NCBI GenBank assembly: GCA_021234155.1
Contig: JAJEKV010000332.1
Coordinates: 124,001-188,000, forward strand
Length of the DNA: 64,000 nt
From: Isoetes taiwanensis
Lineage: Eukaryota; Streptophyta; Lycopodiopsida; Isoetales; Isoetaceae
Direction of reading: 5' to 3'
Made by a program: the position numbers and the translations under genes. Positions within the stretch are counted from its first letter, which is position 1; every line of letters starts with the position of its first letter. The notes beneath the pieces are model-generated. The model saw only the letters and a program-made list of their open reading frames with translations, ran no database searches and was not told the origin of the DNA. This document shows, one piece after another, positions 57,075-64,000 of the stretch.

Positions 57075-58405
57075 ATGTCACCAGAGGCAGTCAACGCAAG
57101 GTTGGTGCAGATGAGGAACCAGATGCAACACCTCATCAACTGGGCGACACCTCTGATGAACACACAGGAAGATGGTCCTCCACCTCCACTATTCCGAGGG
57201 GTGACGAAGGGCCTCAGCAGGAAGTGGAGGGCAACCAGGGAAATGTCAGGGATAGGAGAAGGAAGAGAAGAACTAGGAGCCCATCATCATCATCTAGCTC
57301 CAGCTCATCAGACAGTTCTTCCAGTGAGGACAGCTCTAGCTCCGACAGTCAGTCTGACACATCTAGAGCAAGAAAAAGGGCAAGAAAGACGGATGACTAT
57401 CAGAAAAAGGTGGATAGTGCTATGAGCAACGTATGGAAGACAAGGAAGCTGGGCCAGTTCTCAGGGAAAGACAGATCAGGCATGGAGGCTGAAGCATGGC
57501 TTGATGAAATGGAAGAATTTGGCAACTCCTACGGTATGAAAGACAAGGACATAGGGAAAGTTGCTACAGCTAACCTTATTGGACCGGCAAGGATCTGGTG
57601 GAAGGGATATGCTAAGTCCAACAAGCTGAAGAGGAACAATTGCAGGTTTAAGACCTTCAGCAAGGCTTTCCGCAAGCACTATGTGCCAAGGTCTCATACT
57701 AGTAGACAGATCCAGCAGTTTTACATGTTGAATCAGGGTAGCTTATCAGTGGCTAAGTATACCGAAGAATTCATGAGGCTTAGGCTCCATGTTCCTGGAG
57801 TCTCAGAAAGGCAAGCAGTGGATACCTACATTGAGGGGTTGAACAACAATATCAAGAGGCTTGTTAGAGCAATCAACCCAAGGTCGATTGCAGGAGGCGA
57901 AGATAAAGCTATAAGTTTGGAGGAGGCACCCGGCAACTCAAGAGGCGATCAACTTTCGGGGGTAAGAGTTCGAGGCGTGATCGGGAAATATCAGGGTAAG
58001 CAATCAGCAGCTACACCATCAGGAGGCCAGCAGCAAGGTAAGAGTCAGAACAAAGCTTTTGGGGACCGTAAGCCACAAAATGCATCAGGGGGCAGTGCTC
58101 TTAAGCGTCTCCTAGGCGGTCTTAGAAGGAGAAGAGACAGGAGTGCATTGAGAAAAAGTTATGCTTCAGGTGCTTCCAGCCAGGGCACCGAACACATGAT
58201 TGTCCATTCGTCATGCAGTCAGCCTTGGCAGAACTTATGGATTGGGACTCCCCAACGTAGCGGGGCCGGGGGCGGCGACCAGCGGGAGGCCCGGGACTTC
58301 ATAGATGGTGAGTGCCACATATGTGCAAACATTGAGACAGGTGATATTGAGAATCAGTCGACTGTCATCGCGGCTGATGGGATCATAGATGTAATCCATA
58401 TGTAG
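57075..58405 (+). pseudogene. Element X gag with CCHC zinc knuckle
   Basis: A natural N-terminus is MSPEAVNARLVQMRNQMQHL (57075), which changes frame near 57210 into the frame with a Ser-rich tract (RTRSPSSSSSSSSSDSSSSE). The gag domain follows: AEAWLDEMEEFGNSYGM, IGPARIWWKGYAKSNKL, FSKAFRKHYVPRSHTSRQI, FYMLNQGSLSVAKYTEEFMR, VDTYIEGLNNNIKRLVRAI. The zinc knuckle CFRCFQPGHRTHDC (58162-58203) is in another frame, so one more shift precedes it. The Ser/Arg-rich linker is unusual in length. The protein would form the particle shell and bind RNA. Confidence 0.8.
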
Positions 58406-58665
58406 TCCTCATAGATACAGGTAGCTCTCATAATTTTGCATCTCCTAGGTTGGCTGCTCTAATGAAGAACAAGGTATTGAAGTCTAAGCCAAGGCCAGTG
58501 GCTATGGCAAATGGGGCCATTCGGCACACTAAGGGCAGGAGAATCATCTTTGACATAGACCTTAGTGGGGCTAAGTGGGCGATGGGAGCGGAAGTCATGG
58601 ATATCGGAAGATATGATCCGATAGTGGGGATGGAATTTTTTGAAGCCAGCCAAAGCCATGATTGA
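58396..58665 (+). pseudogene. Element X aspartic protease
   Basis: PYVVLIDTGSSHNFASPRLA contains the catalytic DTG (Asp codon at 58414). It continues into RPVAMANGAIRHTKGRRIIF and AEVMDIGRYDPIVGMEFFEA, the flap and GxD-like end of gypsy proteases. The active-site codons are in a different frame from the end of gag. Confidence 0.8.
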
Positions 58666-58899
58666 TTGCTTGCATCGGAACGAAGTCACCATGACGACAT
58701 CGGGGCGGCAGCAAATTGATAGTGAAAGGTAAGAAGCTAGATTCTCCCATGCGGTGTATTTCTTTTGAAGCAGCTAAGGAAGAGTATAGAAAGGAATAAG
58801 GTGGACTACATCCCGAGGATGGAATCAGTTTGAGCGTGCAAGCGGGATGGAAGTGACCCAAAGGGAAATCAATTGCCCGAGGCAGATAGCAAGGCTTAT

Positions 58900-59560
58900 T
58901 TCGAGTTCAAGGATGTATTTCCGGATGAAATCCGCACCGCCACCTTATAGGGTGTGGAATGTGAGATCACATTGGCTCGGATCTGAAGCCTACGGTAAAA
59001 AGCCATATAGAATATGCACCCTGAATTGATTGAGCTCAGAAGCGGCTTCAGGAATTGCTTGAGCTTGGATTTATAAGAGCAAGTGTGTCTCCTTTGAGAC
59101 ACCTATACTCTTTGTGAAGAAGAAAGCGGGGAGCTTAAGAATGTGCATAGACTATCGCCAGCTCAATAAGCAGACGATAAAGAACAAGTATGCATTGCCA
59201 AGGGCAGATGACCTAATGGACCAGTTACAAGGAGCAAAGGTATTCTCTAAAATTGATTTGAGTCGGGGATACCATCGGGGATAAGAATAAAAGAAGAGGA
59301 TATCCATAAGACCGCTTCGAGCAGCGGTATGGTCATTTTGAGTTTATTTACGGTAATGCCCTTTGGACTATCGAGCGCTCCAAAGAAGCGTTTATCGCCT
59401 CATGAACGACATCTTGAGACTTCTTGGATGAGTTTGTTATTGTCTTCTTCGACGACATTCTAATCTACAACAAGTCCCCTTGAGGAGCATTGTCGACATC
59501 TCGGGAAAGTGTTGGAGAAGTTGAGACGTCATCGGTTGTGCGGGAAGCTCTCCAAGTGCC
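58900..59560 (+). pseudogene. Element X reverse transcriptase
   Basis: [40 protein letters not shown] and [13 protein letters not shown] (59108-59280) form the fingers and first catalytic Asp. After shifts come FGLSSAPKAF-like and FVIVFFDDILIYNKSP (FFDD, the catalytic pair). A TAA at about 59282 and several shifts interrupt it. Confidence 0.8.
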
Positions 59561-59563
59561 ACT

Positions 59564-60484
59564 TTGCAACTTGGGCGAGTGGAATATTTGGGGCATGTAG
59601 TAACATCCGAGGGAATCTCCACAGATCCATCTAAGATTGAGGCAATAGTTGATTGGCCAGCTCCAAGGGAATGTGGCAGTAAAGAAGCTTTCTCGGGTTG
59701 GCGGATATTACTGAAAAAGTTCGTGAAGGATTTTGCTAAGTGGGCGTCCCCCTTGTCGGACCTCACTAAGGCCAAGAAGATTAAGGATTGGACTAGTCAT
59801 TGGTTAGAGAAAGTCCAAGCTTCCTTCGAGAAGCTTAAAGAGGCCTTGACAACAGCACCAGTGCTTGTTCTTAGGACCAAGAGTAAAGATAAGTTGGTAG
59901 CGAGATGCAAGTAAGATAGCAGCGGGGCGCTCTTGATGCAAGAAGGAAGGGTAGTCGCCTACGACTCGAAGAAGATGAACGACACCGAGCAACGCTACCC
60001 AACCCATGATCAGGAATTGCTAGCCATTGTCAGGGCATTAAGGATATGGAGGCATTATTTGCTGGGAAGGAAGTTTCAGTTAGATACTGATCACCAGAGT
60101 CTTCAGTATCTTTTCACCCAGCCACTCCTCAACTTAAGGCAAAGGAGGTGGATGGAATTCCTTGAGGAGTATGATTTTGATATTATATATAAACCCGGCA
60201 AGCTTAATGTTGTAGCAGATGCCCTCTCCAGGAGACCATTTCAGACAAGGACGCATTGTAATGCGATTTCCACTCTTTCGAGTGAGTTTGGCAAGAAGAT
60301 TGAGGAGTCCTTGCCAACGGATGTGGACTTCAAGGAAGTGTGGGATAGCCTCTCCAAGGAAGCCAGAACAGATAAGGAGCGGGAAGCCTTCAAGCATTAT
60401 AAGAAGGAAGGCAACCTGTTGTATCACAAGCATAAGTTGTGTGTGCCCGAATCATCAGGAGTAAGGAAGTTAATTCTTCCGTGA
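59564..60484 (+). pseudogene. Element X RT tether and RNase H
   Basis: VEYLGHVVTSEGISTDPSKI, KKFVKDFAKWASPLSDLTK and FEKLKEALTTAPVL form the tether. Then EGRVVAYDSKKMNDTEQRYP, THDQELLAIVRALRIWRHYL, FQLDTDHQSLQYLFTQPLLN, RRWMEFLEEYDFDIIYKPGK and NVVADALSRRP form RNase H. A stop at about 59912 replaces the segment with the first RNase H Asp. Confidence 0.85.
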
Positions 60485-61560
60485 CACACATAACAGCCCA
60501 ATAGCGAGGGGGCATCTTGGCTTCATGAAGACCTATTTCAAGATTCAAGTAGCCGCCCGGCCAAGAATGAAGAGGCGGATAGCTGCATATATTCAGGGAT
60601 TGTCGGTTGTGCAGCCAGAGACCAAAGCGAGCAACCCGGATCCCTGGTGCTTTAGAGCCATTGGGGGTGCCAAATGCGAAGTGGGAGGTCATAAGCATGG
60701 ATTTCATTACAGGTCTCCCTAGAACTCTTCGAGACAAGGATGCATTGATGGTTGTCGTAGATAAGTTATCTAAGATGGCACATTTTGTGCCTTGCAAGAC
60801 TACTGACACCGCATTAGATACTGCCAAGTTATTTGTAAGGGAGATTTTTAGACTCCATGGCATGCCTCGGGAGATAATATCTGATAGAGATTCTAAGTTT
60901 ATGAGTGCCTTTTGGCGGGGATCTCTTTAGCACCATTAGGATGAAGCTCTCCATGAGCGGCATATCATCCCCAAGCGGATGGCGGGGGCGGAGAGGGCCG
61001 AATCGGATCATTGAAGACATGCTTCGAAGTTATGTGTGGAACAAGCAGTCCAAGTGGGATGAGTATATCCACTTGGTGGAATGCGCCTACAATAGTGCCA
61101 AGCAGGAGTCATCTCAGATGTCTCCTTTCATGGTAAATTACGGGTACCAGTGCTTAACCCCGGATACCTGGCACAATCCTGTGTCCAAGGTAGAAGTATC
61201 CCAGCAGATGTTAGGGGATATGCAGCAGCTAGTGGAAGAGGTAAGGGGTTACTTATTGGCAGCAAGAAGTCGGCAGAAGAGTGTAGCCGACAAGCACAGG
61301 ACCGTAAGAGAGTTCAAGGTAGGCGATAACGTTTGGTTGAAGATCAAGGTGAAGCAAGCCAAGCTGCGGATTGGGAGTTGTAAGAAGCTTCCCCCTAGGT
61401 GGGCTGGTCCGTTCAAGATTTTGGAGAGAGTGGGCTCTCAAGCCTACAAGTTGGATCTTCCGGCCCATCTCAAGGTTCACAAGGTCTTCCACGTAAGTTT
61501 ATTAAAGAGGCACAATCCTAACCCGGAGGAGGTTTTGGATACTCCAACTTTGTTGGAAAT
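60484..61560 (+). pseudogene. Element X integrase
   Basis: An H2C2 zinc finger remnant (HNSPIA.RGHLGFMKTY) is followed by KWEVISMDFITGLPRTL (first Asp), DALMVVVDKLSKMAHFVPCK, REIFRLHGMPREIISDRDSK (second Asp), a damaged AYHPQADG stretch that keeps a Glu, NRIIEDMLRSYVWNKQSKWD, AYNSAKQESSQMSPFMVNYG and the C-terminal VGDNVWLKIK, PPRWAGPFKILERVGSQAYK and HKVFHVSLLK. The GPF/Y module and the chromodomain that follows are typical of chromoviruses. Confidence 0.85.
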
Positions 61561-61735
61561 GACGGAGGAGCAAGTAGAAATAGTGCCTGAGTTACTTCTT
61601 GATAAGTCATTCAAGAAGACTAGGAGGTCTCAATTCCTCCAATATTTGGTTAAGTGGAAGCACTTACCCGTGGAGGGGCGACATGGGTATTGAAGCAAGA
61701 TTTGGAGAAGCAATACCCGAGGAGTTTATGAAGGA
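61560..61735 (+). pseudogene. Chromodomain at the integrase C-terminus of element X
   Basis: PELLLDKSFKKTRRSQFLQY and LVKWKHLPVE in one frame, then ATWVLKQDLEKQYP in the next (from about 61680), match a chromodomain: the YLVKWK strand, the E-ATW turn and a C-terminal helix. Such domains direct chromovirus integration, in many cases to methylated H3K9 chromatin. A one-base shift at about 61678 truncates it. Confidence 0.75.
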
Positions 61736-61739
61736 GTTT

Positions 61740-62640
61740 GATGGTAGTCGTCTCCCGGCTTGGTCGACCCGACTTGCCGTGTGGTTAGCTAGTATGTTGT
61801 TAGTTAGCCTTAAGCCCGGGCGCATGCATTCTAGTTAGTAGGGTGCATGTGCCGTAACTAGATAGATCGTGTATGATGATGGGATACGCCTTTAGGGCAT
61901 TCTCTAGGCCACACGCACCAAAGAGGTGCGCATGACCATTAGGGTCATGTGAGTGAGGATTGAGGCATGGTGGGCGATGATGTGACATCGATCCGGATGC
62001 TCTCTATGCCACGATGCGGGCACGCACACCCGGCCGTGGGAGGGTCATGGTGAAGGTTAAAGTGATCATCTTGATGATGGGATGGTGAGGCGTTCCTAGC
62101 TGAAACCCTCGGGGCATGATGGTGGGGGTGTACTCGATCCAGGGGGATCGCGTGTACAAAGGTAGCACTTCGATCATGGGGCGATGATGGGAGCATCTTA
62201 AATGATCCCTAAGCTCAAATCCAAAAAGTGCCATGATCTTGGGCAAGGTAGTAGGACAACCTTGAGGCGGTAGTTCGGCTCAAGGAGGTAAGGGGTGGTC
62301 CCCTAAAACCACAAATTATTAACTAAACTAACGTAATGTGCTCCTTTTGCAGGAAAGTAGAAGGGGGACTTCAACGAGGAGCGCGTTACGAGAAGATAGG
62401 GGGAGCCATAATTTAGATTATGAACCCTAATAACTCTTATAATAGTATTTTGAATTATTATAAGAAATAATATTTATTAAGGCTATATAATTTTGTATAA
62501 ATACAAATATAGCCTAAATTTTGACTTTAACTAATAAAACTTGATTGCTAAAGTAAACTAAAGGTTATGACATGATTGTTGTTTTGCAGGCATAAGGTAG
62601 GTTCGTCACCTTAGCGCAATGCTGAGGACAAACATTGTCT
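61740..62640 (+). other. Element X 3' untranslated region
   Basis: Between the chromodomain and the polypurine tract I see no conserved protein, only short frames on both strands. The last 250 bp are AT-rich. Confidence 0.5.
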
Positions 62641-62648
62641 AGGGGAGA
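62641..62648 (+). other. Polypurine tract of element X
   Basis: AGGGGAGA lies immediately before the 3' LTR start (AATGACGG here, TGTGACGG in the 5' LTR). Confidence 0.7.
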
Positions 62649-64000
62649 AATGACGGTCGAGGGAATATCGCCTTATAAATAACGTATATTCCTGGATCAA
62701 ATCACTATATACAAGTCTATCTTCATAGCCTTGTATACCATAGAGTGTGGCACTAAGGGGCATGGCCAAGTTGTTCTCATAACTTAGCCAACCATAGGGT
62801 AGACCACTATCCACGTGGCCTTAACCTATTGGGGGCACCCGCCACATAGGACTCACCCGATTGGTGCCACGTGGCATCCTAGGTGGACCTAATTTATATA
62901 GGTCAAACCCCAACCCTAGGCCTCTTTCCACCCCCTAGCACCTAGAGACTCACCTACTGCTCAAAACCCCGCTTCAACATCGCTTTGTTGTGGCATAGGT
63001 CGGTGCAACAGCTGTGAGGTAGACTCGTTCTTGGAGCAAGAGCAGCATCACGTGAGTCGAAGACCATGGAGGCACATGGATTTGGAGGGAGAGCTTCAGG
63101 AGCAGGTATGTAGGGTAGTAGTTGTGTTAGCTTATCTGGAATTAGCATTCCAGATATGCTAGTATCTTGTATCTAGAGTAGAGCCATCCTAGAACCTCGT
63201 ATTCAACATCTTGAACCCTAATCAATGAACCCTAACCATTAGTTAGTTGTATGATTAGGTTAAGATGTTCTTCTTATGATTATTCTTATGATGTGATGAT
63301 TATGTGATGATGGTTGATCATGTTTGCTCCTCTTGTTTTGGGAAGGGGGTAGAGACCTAGGGCCATATGTAGTATGCTCCTAGAGTAGATCCCTTTAGTT
63401 CCTATTAGTTGCGGCTCAGGCATAGGAGCCCACCGTGCTATTGAGGTTATGATATGACTCAAAGACCGCATAACGGGCTAGAGGGAAAGTGGAGGAGGAT
63501 CCCGCCGAGTGGGGCTTTCGGGGATCCCCTAGTGGGCTAGGGCTTATGGCCTGGCCACTTCGGTGGGCCCAGCATGGGTCCCACACCTCCCGGGGCAATG
63601 GTGTCGCCGCCTCTCGAGAGCCGCAAGTGTTGGCTTGGCTCTCGCTTTGGGGGTTAAGTCGGCACGTAATCGGGTGTCGCCACGATCCTCTAGCCACGGA
63701 ACCTCTAGACCTCGGGAAGGGGAGATGCAACCCTTCCCGCCTCGCCGGACGGGAGATGCAACTGGAGTAGTCCCGATGGGTGATGCCATGGGATTGCGTG
63801 ATCCAGGAAGGCTAGAGTCCTGGTCGAGCCCGATGAAGCCCATCCGCAAAGTATGCACGGGGAGGGGCGGATGGAGTGGTCAACCTAGCCATTGTTCTAT
63901 GCCGGCCGCCATTGCCATGACTCTGGCCTCGCTCTATCTTGAGGCCTAGCTCTGGCCACCATCCTCCCACGAGTAGTCCGAGCGGGTAGGAGCTCATGTT
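62649..64000 (+). repeat. Element X 3' LTR, continues beyond the window
   Basis: It matches the 5' LTR pieces 39568-39675 and 50708-51990 without the Y insertion, which shows the empty site CACTAAGGGGCATGG. It differs from the 5' copy mainly by short indels in GC-rich stretches. Confidence 0.9.

Larger units (their letters stand above)
39568..64000 (+). mobile_element. Element X: chromodomain Ty3/gypsy retrotransposon carrying an H3-like gene
   Basis: The 5' LTR starts TGTGACGG at 39568, is split by element Y at 39675/50708, and ends ...CGTCACA at 52258 or, counting a tandem duplication, 52723. The primer-binding site TGGTATCAGAGC (initiator tRNA-Met) is at 52725-52736. Internal order: leader, histone-H3-derived gene, 507-codon open frame, gag with CCHC knuckle, protease, RT, RNase H, integrase, chromodomain. 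A polypurine tract AGGGGAGA at 62641-62648 precedes the 3' LTR, which starts about 62649 and runs beyond the window. A chromodomain at the integrase C-terminus places it among chromoviruses. Confidence 0.9.

Overview
This is nuclear DNA from a land plant with a large, transposon-rich genome. Evidence: a GT47 xyloglucan-type galactosyltransferase gene with GT-AG introns, a GH3 acyl-amido synthetase relic, plant-type Ty1/copia and Ty3/gypsy elements primed by initiator tRNA-Met, and one 5.5-kb intron full of repeats. Intron size, nesting and an unusual recombinase gene fit a fern, lycophyte or gymnosperm better than a compact angiosperm, but I cannot name the species.

Layout. 1-12 kb is AT-rich intergenic DNA holding a near-perfect hairpin (6.3 kb), a GH3 pseudogene (7.4-7.9 kb) and, on the minus strand, an unrecognised gene for a secreted or membrane protein (9.8-11.8 kb). 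That gene carries one in-frame stop, one frameshift and a poly(A) retroposon inserted at its stop codon. 12.6-19.4 kb is a two-exon GT47 gene whose intron contains about two dozen copies of a GGAAGGGTTTCC motif in both orientations, an integrase-like relic and an 87-bp tandem duplication. 20-25 kb holds two opposed short retroposons, a Crypton-type tyrosine-recombinase (DUF3504-like) gene relic with introns, and three copies of a terminal-inverted-repeat element, two of which bracket an inverted piece of that gene.

25.5 kb to the end is one nested transposon stack. A minus-strand Ty1/copia element (25481 onward) is interrupted in its polyprotein by a 9,059-bp DNA transposon (27353-36411, 4-bp target duplication GTTG). 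Its 5' LTR is interrupted at 39568 by a plus-strand chromodomain Ty3/gypsy element, called X here, which runs past the window end. The 5' LTR of X is itself interrupted by a second Ty3/gypsy element, Y (39676-50707, target duplication AGGGG).

The most notable content is in element X. Between its primer-binding site and gag lies a histone-H3-derived gene (53301-54418). It starts with the exact first ten codons' worth of H3 (Met plus residues 1-9), continues through a long low-complexity insert and ends in a recognisable H3 histone fold. It is followed by a 507-codon open frame of unknown function, then gag, protease, RT, RNase H, integrase and a chromodomain. X would thus encode both a histone-like protein and a chromatin reader. 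This copy has frameshifts and stops, so it is a relic, or the consensus sequence carries indel errors, or both.
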